Source of the DNA: Vacuolonema iberomarrocanum LEGE 07170
Lineage (GTDB): Bacteria; Cyanobacteriota; Cyanobacteriia; Elainellales; Elainellaceae
DNA: 62,760 bases
Reading direction: 5' to 3'
NCBI GenBank assembly: GCA_015207365.1
Contig: JADEXA010000045.1
Span: forward strand, 1-62,760
Made by a program: the position numbers and the translations under genes
Notes under the pieces: generated by a model
What the model was told of the DNA's origin: nothing
Database searches by the model: none
The model's input: the letters and a program-made list of their open reading frames with translations, nothing else
Shown: positions 52,643 to 60,884 of the stretch, in pieces
Layout of the letters: the number at the start of each line of letters is the position of its first letter
How positions within the stretch are numbered: the stretch's first letter is position 1

Positions 52643-53011
52643 CTATCCGCGCTCGCCATATTCCATGCCATTGGCTTCGGCATAGCGATGCATGAATCGC
52701 ATCAACCGCTCCCAATGCTCGTCGCGGTCGATGTGAATGCGACAATCAACCCGTTCCAAATCATCTCCATCGAAGCCACCGTAGACGATTTGCAAAGAGG
52801 ACGGGGTAAGGTTGATGTCGCCTTCCTCGTCGCGGAGGCGGAGGGTTTTGTTGAATTGGTGGGTGTAGCTGTTGAACCGCTCCAGCGCTTTGAGTTCTGC
52901 AAACGAAAAGACCACCACATAGGTGCCTGTGCGATCGCGCCGCAAACTGACATCACTCAAGGATTCTGTGACGCCATCGTAAAACTCAATGCGAGGGACA
53001 GCCTCTGCCAT
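52643..53011 (-). CDS. psb28: Psb28-family photosystem II assembly protein (Psb28-2-like)
   Basis: A 122-residue soluble protein. IEFYDGVTESLSDVSLRR and the C-terminal HWERLMRFMHRYAEANGMEY match Psb28, which binds photosystem II assembly intermediates (CP47 side). The middle (ELKALERFNSYTHQFNKTLRL) departs from typical Psb28-1, so this is more likely the Psb28-2 paralogue. The ATG at 53011 is preferred to a TTG three codons upstream. The gap to the epimerase gene holds a damaged family H remnant near 52609. Confidence 0.85.
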   Translation of the reverse strand: MAEAVPRIEFYDGVTESLSDVSLRRDRTGTYVVVFSFAELKALERFNSYTHQFNKTLRLRDEEGDINLTPSSLQIVYGGFDGDDLERVDCRIHIDRDEHWERLMRFMHRYAEANGMEYGERG

Positions 53012-53094
53012 AGTGTGCAAACAAGAAGGACTGTCTCTATTCTAGAAGTTGGAGATCTGGCAGGAGCGATCGCGACAAAGAACGTTAGGCAGCG

Positions 53095-53229
53095 TTATTC
53101 ATCTTCAAGGTGTCGATCGAGCAAAATACCGAGAATACGCCGATTTTCTAACCAAAGCCCCCGGATTTCTGTTGGCATGATGTCCATCTCCATAATCCGG
53201 CTATTGAATCCGTCTGTGTCAATGCCCTG
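53095..53229 (-). pseudogene. Possible gene remnant truncated at repeat G
   Basis: A minus-strand frame ends at 53095 with TEIRGLWLENRRILGILLD and upstream GIDTDGFNSRIMEMDIMP, which reads like a real protein C-terminus. The frame runs straight into family G at 53230, and no plausible N-terminus exists. A 32-residue protein from the ATG at 53193 is an alternative. The family is not recognised. Confidence 0.3.
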
Positions 53230-53230
53230 A

Positions 53231-53336
53231 GTACAGGACAAAACCCAGAAAACCCTTGATGTTGTGCAGCGCGGGTATCGCCCGCGCTGCACAACATCAA
53301 GGGTTTTAGCCAGGGTTCAATTTTTTGTTCTGTACT
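53231..53336. repeat. Palindromic repeat family G
   Basis: Terminal inverted repeats GTACAGGACAAAA and TTTTGTTCTGTAC (one mismatch) enclose a perfect hairpin with 27-bp arms (53249-53275 and 53281-53307) and a 5-base loop. It lies just before the phytol kinase gene, whose first codons (TGGACAAAACCC) echo the repeat end. Confidence 0.9.
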
Positions 53337-53343
53337 TAGGTAA

Positions 53344-54099
53344 ATGCCATTCCTTGGACAAAACCCGTTAAGATTCCAAAAGTCGTGTTACGCACTTGGG
53401 CAGAGTCGGTTGCAAGCATTTCTTTCGGTTGGGGACTCCTTCGCACTATGGCAAACCCTCTTCATTTTGGGGGGATGGGTTGGTGGCGTAATTGTGTTAG
53501 CCGAGGGGCTGAACCGTCTAAATCTGGCGGATGCTGAGGTCATTCGCAAGATTGTACATATCGGTATCGGGAATGTGATTTTGCTGGCGTGGTGGTTGCA
53601 GATCCCAACCTGGCTGGGCGTCGCTGCCTCTGTGCTGTTTGGTGGTGTCACCCTGTTGTCTTATCGTTTCCCTATTCTGCCGGGAATTAATAGCGTGGGG
53701 CGCAAAAGCCTGGGAACATTTTTCTACACCCTCAGCTTTGGCTGTTTAATTGGCTTTTTCTGGCGATCGCACCCCTACATTGCCGTCCTCGGCATCTTGG
53801 TGATGGCCTGGGGAGATGGTCTGGCCGCCCTGATTGGGCAGTCGTTTGGTTCCCATCCCTACGAGGTTTTGGGCATGAAGAAAAGCTGGGAAGGCTCCTT
53901 TACAATGTGGTTGGTTAGTTTTCTGGTCAGTGGGCTGGTGCTGGGACTGGTGATGGGAAGTAGTATCGGGTGGGGCGTTGCAGGGCTAGTGGCGACCGCC
54001 GCAACTGCCCTCGAAACCTTCTCCAAATTCGGCATCGATAACCTCACAGTGCCGCTAGGCAGTGGAGCGATCGCCTACCTCCTCGTCCACCTACTTTAA
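53344..54099 (+). CDS. Phytol kinase-like (VTE5/polyprenol kinase) membrane protein
   Basis: A 251-residue protein with about six to seven hydrophobic segments. RKIVHIGIGNVILLAWW and MAWGDGLAALIGQSFGSHPYEVLGMKKSWEGS are the CTP/phytol kinase marks of the VTE5/DolK-like family. It should phosphorylate phytol released from chlorophyll, feeding tocopherol or phylloquinone synthesis. The start at 53344 gives a non-conserved first 30 residues and may be too far upstream; no better ATG exists before the first helix. Confidence 0.87.
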   Translation: MPFLGQNPLRFQKSCYALGQSRLQAFLSVGDSFALWQTLFILGGWVGGVIVLAEGLNRLNLADAEVIRKIVHIGIGNVILLAWWLQIPTWLGVAASVLFGGVTLLSYRFPILPGINSVGRKSLGTFFYTLSFGCLIGFFWRSHPYIAVLGILVMAWGDGLAALIGQSFGSHPYEVLGMKKSWEGSFTMWLVSFLVSGLVLGLVMGSSIGWGVAGLVATAATALETFSKFGIDNLTVPLGSGAIAYLLVHLL

Positions 54100-54208
54100 A
54101 GTTGAAAGACTGCCGCACGACATCCCGTCAACAACCTTAAAACCAAGGGCGATCGCGCACGCCGCTACCATAATCACAGTGGTAGATAAACATTCGGAGG
54201 CAAGCACG

Positions 54209-55900
54209 ATGGGCAAGCCACGCATTCTCATCGTTGGTGGTGTCGCGGGTGGAGCATCCTGTGCCGCACGAGCGCGGCGATTGTCGGAGGAGGCTGAAAT
54301 TGTCATCTTTGACCGGGGGCAGTTTGTCTCCTTTGCAAACTGTGGATTGCCCTACTATGTCGGGGATCTGATTTCCGATGAGAAAAAGCTGCTGGTTGCC
54401 AATGCCAACCTGTTCCAGAGTCGCTTCAACATTCAGGTACGGTTAGAGCATGAAGTGATCGACATTGACCCTGCTGCCCAAACGATTCAGGTCAAAAATT
54501 TGCAGACTGGAGATGTCCTGAGCGAACCGTATGATGCCCTCGTCTTATCTCCGGGAGCCGCTCCCATTCGGCCACCCTTCCCAGGATTGGAGCTACCGGG
54601 TATTTTTGCCCTGCGAACAATTCCTGATAGCCGTCGGATTCGCGAATGGATTGAGGTAGATCGGGTGAAACGCGCCGTTGTGGTAGGTGGCGGTTTTATT
54701 GGCATGGAAATGTCAGAAAACCTGATGCGTCGCGGAATTCAGGTAACGCTGCTGGAGAAACTACCCCAGGTCATGCCGCCCTTTGATGCCGAAATGATGA
54801 CCGCTGTGCATACCCATTTAAGAGAAAAGGGCGTTGACCTTTGCCTCAGTAATGGGGTCAAAGGGTTTGTTTCTGATAAAGCAGATGGACTAATTGTGCA
54901 AACGGAGTCTGGGGACGACTACCCGACCAATCTGGTCATCTTGGCGATCGGGGTGCGCCCAGAAACCACTCTGGCCGAGCAGGCAGGCTTGCAGTTGGGC
55001 GATCGCGGAGGAATTCGCGTCAATGCCCAGATGCAAACGAGCGATCCTCACATTTGGGCTGTCGGAGATGCGATCGAGGTGCAAGATATTGTCACCAACG
55101 AATGGACATTGGTTCCCCTGGCTGGGCCTGCAAATCGCCAGGGGCGCACGGCTGCTGACGCCATCATGGGGTACGATACCCAGTTTCGGGGGGTTCAAAG
55201 CACGTCTGTGTGCGGCATCTTTGATATGACCGTTGCCTGTACAGGAGCCAGCGAGAAAGCGCTGAAACGGGCGGGTATTCCGTATGCAAAGGTGTATTTG
55301 CATCCCGGTCATCACGTCAGCTATTTCCCCGGAGCCCATCCCATCGACATGAAGCTCCTGTTTTCGCCAGATGATGGACGAATCCTGGGGGCGCAAGCCG
55401 TCGGGTATGAGGGCACAGAAAAGCGAATTGATGTCATGGCGATCGCCCTCCAAGCGAGCCTCACTGTTTTTGATCTGGAAGAAGCCGAACTTTGCTACGC
55501 TCCCCAATTTGGTGCGGCCAAAGATCCGGTCAATTTCGCTGGAATGATTGCAGCCAACGCCCTGCGCGGAGATGCCCCAATCGTGTATTGGGAACACCTG
55601 TCCGCTGAGCAAGTGATGTTACTAGACGTGCGCAATCCCGATGAATTTGAGGCCGGCCATGTCGCTAACGCTGTCAATATCCCGTTACCAGAGCTGCGCG
55701 ATCGCCTCTCCGAGCTACCTGAACAGCAGGACATTTGGGTTTACTGTCAGGTTGGGCAACGAGCTTATTATGCGACGCGTGTCCTCCGCCAGTGCGGGTA
55801 CAACGCCTATAACCTGACCGGGGGGTACAAAACGCAACAAGCAATGGATCAGGCGCTCGACCCAACCCACACCTTGCACCCAGAGCACCCCCGTCCTTGA
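54209..55900 (+). CDS. CoA-disulfide reductase-like flavoprotein with rhodanese domain
   Basis: A 563-residue fusion. Residues 1-450 are a pyridine-nucleotide-disulfide reductase: FAD motif GGVAGGASCAARARRL near 10, the single redox Cys45 in SFANCGLPYYVGD, NAD motif VVGGGFIGMEMSENL, and AVGDAIEV. This one-Cys pattern belongs to CoA-disulfide/persulfide reductases (CoADR, Npsr). Residues 465-555 are a rhodanese domain with active Cys513 in CQVGQRAY. The fusion handles CoA disulfides or persulfides. The ATG at 54209 with GGAGG upstream is chosen; the longer frame from 54062 overlaps the phytol kinase gene. Confidence 0.93.
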   Translation: MGKPRILIVGGVAGGASCAARARRLSEEAEIVIFDRGQFVSFANCGLPYYVGDLISDEKKLLVANANLFQSRFNIQVRLEHEVIDIDPAAQTIQVKNLQTGDVLSEPYDALVLSPGAAPIRPPFPGLELPGIFALRTIPDSRRIREWIEVDRVKRAVVVGGGFIGMEMSENLMRRGIQVTLLEKLPQVMPPFDAEMMTAVHTHLREKGVDLCLSNGVKGFVSDKADGLIVQTESGDDYPTNLVILAIGVRPETTLAEQAGLQLGDRGGIRVNAQMQTSDPHIWAVGDAIEVQDIVTNEWTLVPLAGPANRQGRTAADAIMGYDTQFRGVQSTSVCGIFDMTVACTGASEKALKRAGIPYAKVYLHPGHHVSYFPGAHPIDMKLLFSPDDGRILGAQAVGYEGTEKRIDVMAIALQASLTVFDLEEAELCYAPQFGAAKDPVNFAGMIAANALRGDAPIVYWEHLSAEQVMLLDVRNPDEFEAGHVANAVNIPLPELRDRLSELPEQQDIWVYCQVGQRAYYATRVLRQCGYNAYNLTGGYKTQQAMDQALDPTHTLHPEHPRP

Positions 55901-55940
55901 AGCGAGCAGAGCTTGTTAAAGGGCGGGTAGAATCCAAGGA

Positions 55941-55988
55941 TGATTTTTTTTGAGAAGGTGCGTACCGCCTACCTTCTCAAAAAAATCA
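55941..55988. repeat. Palindromic repeat family H
   Basis: A hairpin with about 18-bp arms (TGATTTTTTTTGAGAAGGT and its complement, with one extra T on the left) after AGAATCCAAGGA. A related but damaged copy of the left side is at 52609-52640 (AGAATCCAAGGATGGATTTT). It follows the CoADR gene and may also terminate it. Confidence 0.7.
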
Positions 55989-56057
55989 TTCCCTCAATCA
56001 GCGATGCTTGTTGAACGATGGAGCCCTGAAGGTCTGGGATGGCAGGAGAGAAGGTAG

Positions 56058-56086
56058 GACTTACGCAAAACTTGCGTAAGTCCTGT
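56058..56086. repeat. Small palindrome AGGACTTACGCAA/TTGCGTAAGTCCT
   Basis: Perfect 13-bp arms around a 3-base centre. The same GCTTACGCAAAACTTGCGTAA core occurs next to family B copy 3 at 60949, split here as GCTTACGCAA-AAC-TTGCGTAA. It may be two fused element ends. Confidence 0.8.
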
Positions 56087-56096
56087 TCATATTGTT

Positions 56097-56191
56097 TATA
56101 GCGCTATGCGCGTTAGTTAAGTACGGTTGTGTGGGGCGCGCCGCGCCCCACACAACCGTTGCTGTGCTTAATGCGGTTGCACACCGCTATA
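56097..56191 (-). repeat. Palindromic repeat family D, copy 2
   Basis: A 95-bp copy in the opposite direction to copy 1 and nearly identical to it; it keeps the two unlike outer arms. It lies 46 bases before the ArsR gene start and upstream of the probable operator, so it may carry or displace promoter elements. Confidence 0.9.
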
Positions 56192-56206
56192 GATCGATTG
56201 TGTAGA

Positions 56207-56233
56207 TCAAATCACTATATGATTATATCTTGA
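56207..56233. promoter_or_regulatory. Possible ArsR-family operator
   Basis: TCAA...TTGA ends around a core ATAT-GATT-ATAT (56217-56228), 5 bases before the ATG of the ArsR gene. ArsR/SmtB dimers bind such AT-rich inverted repeats; the arms are only partly complementary, so the call is tentative. Confidence 0.45.
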
Positions 56234-56237
56234 GTTC

Positions 56238-56573
56238 ATGACTGATCTTGAAGTGATGCTCATGGATGTCCCTCTCCAAACCTCGCCTCGTATGAGGCGG
56301 CTACAAGAAATGGCAGATCGATTTCGAATGCTGTCGGAACCGAGTCGTCTCCGCATTTTGGATGCCATTGGCGAGGATGAGATGAATGTGCAGGACATTT
56401 GCGATCGCACGGGTTTCAAGCAAGCCAATGTCTCGCGCCATCTCCGGATGCTGCGGGATATCAAGGCGATCGCCTGCCGCCAAAATGGGCATTTTCACTA
56501 CTACCGAGTCATTGACCCCATCGTGCTGCGCTGCTGGCACTGCACCAAAGCGTATTGCGACGAAGCCGAATAG
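56238..56573 (+). CDS. ArsR/SmtB-family regulator with C-terminal Cys cluster
   Basis: A 111-residue winged-helix repressor. DRFRMLSEPSRLRILDAIG and the recognition helix TGFKQANVSRHLRML are clear, with the wing at CRQNGHFHYYRV. Cysteines are C55 (start of the recognition unit), C80 and a C-terminal C99-xx-C102-xxxx-C107 group. It lacks the CxC motif of SmtB/ArsR metal site 1, so a thiol or persulfide switch (as in BigR/SqrR) or a different metal site is possible. It is 12 bases upstream of the Tll0287-like gene and about 340 bases after the persulfide-type reductase gene. Confidence 0.87.
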   Translation: MTDLEVMLMDVPLQTSPRMRRLQEMADRFRMLSEPSRLRILDAIGEDEMNVQDICDRTGFKQANVSRHLRMLRDIKAIACRQNGHFHYYRVIDPIVLRCWHCTKAYCDEAE

Positions 56574-56585
56574 GAGAATTTACGA

Positions 56586-57272
56586 ATGCTGCCACGTTTG
56601 TTATCGAGATATGGGTCGAGCTCTCGCGGTTGGAGTTCAAGGCTTAGCTATTGGTCGGAGGTTGGTTTGGGTTGGGCGATCGCCTTCTTCCTATGCCTTG
56701 GGTTTTGGGGCCTGTTCAATGCCGCGCCTGTGGTTGCGGCTCCCACAATCCCAAATCCAGAAGCACTAGCAAACGCTGTCCGGGAAATTGAGTCCTTAGA
56801 TGCCATGCGATCCGAACTGGCATCGAGCTTAGACGGGATGACCACCGAACCCACGATGCAGACGATGCAGCAGGTCTGCCGTCCCGTCGGCATGAGAGCA
56901 ATGCAACTTAGCCAGGAAAAGGGTTGGCAGGTCAAGCAACTATCCGACAAGTATCGCAATCCGGCGCATCAGCCCGACACGTTGAACGCCACGATCGCCC
57001 TCACCCGCTTCAAGCAAAATCCTGATTTGGTTGCTTTTTGGGATATGGAAACGATTGATGGGCAACCGGGTACGCGCTACTATCGGCGCATTAATGTTGA
57101 GGCCAGTTGTCTGGCCTGTCATGGGCTGCAGGCCAACCGACCCCAGTTCGTGAAAGAGAACTATCCCGGCGATCGCGCTTACAACTTCAACATCGGCGAT
57201 CTACGAGGCATGTATTCCGTCTTTATCCCCGATGATCTGGCATCTGAAATTGCGGAATCTACAAAATCGTGA
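56586..57272 (+). CDS. Tll0287-like (DUF3365) c-type cytochrome
   Basis: A 228-residue protein with an N-terminal membrane/signal helix (about 28-52), then the DUF3365 domain with one heme motif CLACH (175-179). In the structurally known member Tll0287 the heme has an unusual Cys-type axial ligand and a PAS-like fold; the candidate Cys here is in QQVCRPVG. It should be in the periplasm or lumen, perhaps as a redox sensor. The ribosome site AGGAGA overlaps the region just after the ArsR stop, so the two genes are co-translated. Confidence 0.88.
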   Translation: MLPRLLSRYGSSSRGWSSRLSYWSEVGLGWAIAFFLCLGFWGLFNAAPVVAAPTIPNPEALANAVREIESLDAMRSELASSLDGMTTEPTMQTMQQVCRPVGMRAMQLSQEKGWQVKQLSDKYRNPAHQPDTLNATIALTRFKQNPDLVAFWDMETIDGQPGTRYYRRINVEASCLACHGLQANRPQFVKENYPGDRAYNFNIGDLRGMYSVFIPDDLASEIAESTKS

Positions 57273-57308
57273 GGTAAATCAGGGCAACAAAAATCAAAAC
57301 CACAAGAC

Positions 57309-57395
57309 TTATATCAAATCCGGTTCGATATAAGAAGATGGTGTGGCCGCATCGCGGCCACACCATCTAAGCAATGTGGAAGTCCTTTTGATATG
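57309..57395. repeat. Palindromic repeat family B copy 2 joined to a family C end
   Basis: ATATCAAATCCGGTT, the end of family C, stands at 57311-57325, followed by a perfect hairpin with 15-bp arms (AGATGGTGTGGCCGC at 57336-57350 and 57354-57368) of the family B type. TTTTGATATGAC closes it. The copy is a hybrid of the two families. Confidence 0.8.
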
Positions 57396-57475
57396 ACGTT
57401 ATACCAACGGCTCTTTTCAAACCCCAGGTTGCCCGTCTAGATTTGAAGGACGTTAGCCGATTCTCATATTCGGTC

Positions 57476-58462
57476 ATGGAACATCATTCACCGTTTACGT
57501 CCTCTGAACACCGCATTTCTCAGCTTTCGACCGGAAAACTCGTCAGTATTACCGCCGGAGTATTGCTGGCGATCGCCCTCTGGGTCGAACCCGGGCTGAA
57601 TTGGCGATCGCCAAGAGCCATTGCCCGTGTGCTCTTTGAAAGCTTGGATACGGTGGCGATCGCCGTAGCGGTTTTGCTGTATGCCAGACATGGCACAGAC
57701 CGAAAGGCCCAAAAACATTGGGAGGCATGGCAGGCTATTGATCAAGCGGCAGCAACGCCGCTCACCCTGCACTATTCTCGTAACCAAGCGCTCCAGCTTT
57801 TAGCCGAAGATGACATTTCCCTGGCTGGGATTCGCCTGCCCGAAGCAGAGTTGGCAGGTGTTTCACTGGAGGGTGCGTATCTCAGCGGCGCAAACTTGAG
57901 TGGAGCGAATTTGCGAGAAGTTAGTTTTCAGCAGGCAAATCTAAGTAGTGCGAACCTCAGCGGCGCAAATTTGAGTGATGCCAACCTAACGAAAGCGAGC
58001 TTTAGTGGAGCTAACTTAAATGGGGCCAATCTTAGCCATGCGGACATGGGAGATGCCAAGCTCAACCATGCAAACCTGAGTTTTGCGAACCTGCATAGTG
58101 CACGTCTCAGTGAAGCGAATCTGAACCACGCCAATCTCAGCGAGGCAACCCTCAATGATGCGCGATTGATTGGTACAGATCTCAGTTTTGCTAATTTAAG
58201 CGGTGCCGATCTAACCAATACAAACCTGAGTTTTACGAACCTTTGTCGCACTAATTTGCAATGGGCAAAAGGAGTCACTCAAGAACAATTGGAAAAGGCG
58301 AAACTTTGTCAAACGGTTCTTCCAGATGGGATGAGCTTAGATTGCGATCGCGATTGTAAGGAACTTAAGCATCGCTACCCCTGGATTTTTGAAGAACTTC
58401 CTGAGCCGAAGGATAAACTGATTTTCCCAGCTCCAAGTCTGGAATTAAAGGGAAAATCATGA
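57476..58462 (+). CDS. Membrane-anchored pentapeptide-repeat protein
   Basis: A 328-residue protein. Two hydrophobic segments (about 20-40, LVSITAGVLLAIALWVEP, and 58-72, TVAIAVAVLLYARHG) anchor it. A short linker with QALQLLAEDDISLAGIRLPEAE leads into about thirty A(N/D)LS-type pentapeptides (about 125-270). The C-terminus has a charged end (CDRDCKELKHRYPWIFEELPEP) with two or three Cys, common in cyanobacterial relatives. The ATG at 57476 is preferred to a TTG at 57443. Function unknown; most likely a binding scaffold on the cytoplasmic side. Confidence 0.87.
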   Translation: MEHHSPFTSSEHRISQLSTGKLVSITAGVLLAIALWVEPGLNWRSPRAIARVLFESLDTVAIAVAVLLYARHGTDRKAQKHWEAWQAIDQAAATPLTLHYSRNQALQLLAEDDISLAGIRLPEAELAGVSLEGAYLSGANLSGANLREVSFQQANLSSANLSGANLSDANLTKASFSGANLNGANLSHADMGDAKLNHANLSFANLHSARLSEANLNHANLSEATLNDARLIGTDLSFANLSGADLTNTNLSFTNLCRTNLQWAKGVTQEQLEKAKLCQTVLPDGMSLDCDRDCKELKHRYPWIFEELPEPKDKLIFPAPSLELKGKS

Positions 58463-58522
58463 TGTGGAAATGGTCAGTTTTTTCTTCAAGCTATCTGTGA
58501 TTTATGGTGCGAATATTGCTCA

Positions 58523-58629
58523 TAAGTTGTCAGGTGCTATTAAATCTAAGATTATAAAAACCTACACCGCCCGCAGCGCGGGCGGTGTAGGTTTTTATAA
58601 TCTGGTTTTTTATCGTGCCGAGCTACTTA
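58523..58629 (-). repeat. Palindromic repeat family A, copy 6 (divergent, fully paired)
   Basis: A 107-bp reversed copy. Relative to copy 1 each 26-bp arm carries six substitutions (ACCCT to ATTAT, and CTGTGCC to CTACACC), and all six are matched on the opposite arm, so the stem stays perfect. The loop AGC is unchanged. Confidence 0.92.
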
Positions 58630-58743
58630 CTTAGCTCTGTTGAACACTTGGAAGATGGGTGATTAGTGTGAGTGACAGAATTTACTGACCATATATCTAC
58701 TGACCATACATGTACCGACACTGACAAATAAAAGTATAAGAAG

Positions 58744-58780
58744 TCTGGGGTTTTTTCGAATAGAAAACCCCAGTTTTTTT
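58744..58780. terminator. Hairpin with T-run
   Basis: CTGGGGTTTT/AAAACCCCAG stem (58745-58754 and 58764-58773) followed by seven T. It is about 280 bases after the pentapeptide gene and 115 bases before the protease gene, so it isolates the protease from upstream reading. Confidence 0.8.
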
Positions 58781-58894
58781 GGCACATTAAAGAGCGATCA
58801 GGGCTGTCTAAGATGCATCTTACGCAAAAATGGCGCGACCTTCGGTTCCAGTAGGAATTGAGCCGTTTGCCTTAGATAGCTTGGAGAAATAGCA

Positions 58895-60880
58895 ATGGGA
58901 TTTGTCCCAAATGATCCGCTTTTTGCGGACCAGTGGTACTTGCGCAATGGGCAGAATGGACGGCGATCGCTTCCCGCTTCCGCCCATATCAATGTTGCAT
59001 TTGCCTGGGCTCAAAACATTACAGGGCAGGGTGCTGTCATTGGTGTGGTTGATGATGGGGTCGATTACCTGCATCCCGATTTGTCTGCCAATTATCGAGC
59101 AGATTTAGATATTGATTTAGTTGATCGCGATGATAGCCCTCTAGTTGAGCCAGGGAGCAACGATGGGCATGGAACCGCTGTGGCAGGCATCGCAGCCGGG
59201 GTTGGTGGTAATGGCATGGGGATTACTGGCGTCGCACCCAGAGCAGAATTTACAGCCATTCGACTGCTGGCAGGGTCGTCGAGCGATCGCCAGGAAGCCC
59301 AAGCTGTGCTCCACCAAAACCAGGCCATCGACATCTATAACAACAGTTGGGGGCCGCCCGATGGGTTTGGCTTGGTCGGACTGGGTTCCCAGCTCCAGGC
59401 TGCCCTGCAAACGGGCGTGCGGCAGGGGCGAAGTGGCCGAGGAAGCCTCTATGTTTGGGCGGCAGGCAACGGTGCAATGCAGGGAGACAACGTCAACTAC
59501 GATGGCTATGCCAACTCGCGCTATGTCATTGCAGTTGGGGCCTTGACCCGTCGCGGTACCCACGCTCGCTACAGCGAACCCGGTGCGGCCCTATTAATTT
59601 CGGCCTATGGCGACGACGAGGTTGCTTCGGGCATTGCTGCCACAGATCTGCGCCAAACAGGGGGCTATAACTTCAATGCTCAGGGCCTATACGGTACGAA
59701 CTATCGCGACTTGAACTACACCAACGACTTTGGCGGCACCTCTGCGGCGGCGGCAATGGTATCGGGAACGCTGGCGCTCATGCTAGAGGCCAATCCCCAG
59801 TTGTCTTGGCGGGATGCTCAACAGATTTTGGTCAATACTGCGCGTCGCAACGATCCATCGCACGCGCAGTGGCAACGGAATGGTGCTGGACATTGGGTCA
59901 ACCCCTACTTTGGATTTGGAGCCTTGGATGCAGGCGCGGCTGTTTCTCTGGCGCAAGACTGGCAGTCGGTTGCCCCTGAACGCACGGTTCGCAGCCGTCG
60001 CGTCCGTGTACGCCAGGCCGTGCCAGATGGCCAACCCATGGGGCTGTCATCACAGGTCAGTGTGGATGCGAATCTCACAATCGAGCGGGTTGAGGTTATT
60101 TTTGACAGCAGCCATGCGAATGGACGCGACCTGACCATTACGCTCACATCTCCCGACGGCACAACCTCGGTGCTCGCGGACGCCAATCGCCTGCCGCACT
60201 TCGGTCGCTATGACCGTTGGAGTTTTACCTCAACCCATCATTGGGATGAGCAAGCCGCAGGAACCTGGACTTTGCAGGTGCGGGATGAGCGCCGAGGCAA
60301 CAGTGGCAAGTTGAACCATTGGCAACTGCGATTTTACGGGACGACAACCCCAGAGGCATCACCACAAGCGGGTCGGCAGGCGGGCACGGCAGGCAATGAC
60401 ACGATCGCCATCACCCGTGGCCACGATCGCCTCATCGGCTTGGGCGGGAACGATCGCCTACATGGCGGCGATGGCAACGATCGCCTACATGGCGGTGGCG
60501 GCAAGGATTCCTTATGGGGCAACACCGGGAACGATCGCCTCTTGGGTGCTGCTGGACGGGATCGCCTACATGGGGAACAGGGACGCGATCGCCTCCGGGG
60601 TGGCGGCGGAAATGACGTTCTGCAGGGTGGCGGCGGTATCGATAGGTTGTGGGGGGGGCGAGGGAACGACACGTTTGTCCTAGAACGGGGTGGGGGCGAT
60701 CGCATTCAAGATTTTGAGACGGGGGGCGATCGGCTCCAACTGGGGACAAACCTGCGTCCTCAGCAACTGACCTGGCAACAACAGGGCAATGATGTTCTGA
60801 TTGCGGTTGGAACGAAACCTCTGGCACGACTAGAAAATCAAAACGTGACGAATCTCAACCCACAACAGCTACTCATTTAA
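58895..60880 (+). CDS. RTX-type subtilisin/kexin-like protease with P domain
   Basis: A 661-residue S8 protease. The catalytic triad is D53 (VVDDGVD), H92 (NDGHGT) and S283 (GGTSAAAAM), with oxyanion N192. After the catalytic domain (1-355) comes a P/Homo B domain (about 370-480: VSVDANLTIERVEVIFD, WTLQVRDERRGNSGKLNHWQLRFYG) typical of proprotein convertases. Residues about 497-590 are RTX-like repeats (GGNDRLHGGDGNDRLHGGGG and on), which bind calcium, followed by a C-terminal segment with FVLERGGGDRIQDFETGGD. There is no signal peptide or prodomain, so type I secretion is likely; the HlyB/HlyD operon at 30722-35501 is a candidate. ATG at 58895. Confidence 0.92.
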   Translation: MGFVPNDPLFADQWYLRNGQNGRRSLPASAHINVAFAWAQNITGQGAVIGVVDDGVDYLHPDLSANYRADLDIDLVDRDDSPLVEPGSNDGHGTAVAGIAAGVGGNGMGITGVAPRAEFTAIRLLAGSSSDRQEAQAVLHQNQAIDIYNNSWGPPDGFGLVGLGSQLQAALQTGVRQGRSGRGSLYVWAAGNGAMQGDNVNYDGYANSRYVIAVGALTRRGTHARYSEPGAALLISAYGDDEVASGIAATDLRQTGGYNFNAQGLYGTNYRDLNYTNDFGGTSAAAAMVSGTLALMLEANPQLSWRDAQQILVNTARRNDPSHAQWQRNGAGHWVNPYFGFGALDAGAAVSLAQDWQSVAPERTVRSRRVRVRQAVPDGQPMGLSSQVSVDANLTIERVEVIFDSSHANGRDLTITLTSPDGTTSVLADANRLPHFGRYDRWSFTSTHHWDEQAAGTWTLQVRDERRGNSGKLNHWQLRFYGTTTPEASPQAGRQAGTAGNDTIAITRGHDRLIGLGGNDRLHGGDGNDRLHGGGGKDSLWGNTGNDRLLGAAGRDRLHGEQGRDRLRGGGGNDVLQGGGGIDRLWGGRGNDTFVLERGGGDRIQDFETGGDRLQLGTNLRPQQLTWQQQGNDVLIAVGTKPLARLENQNVTNLNPQQLLI

Positions 60881-60884
60881 GGCA

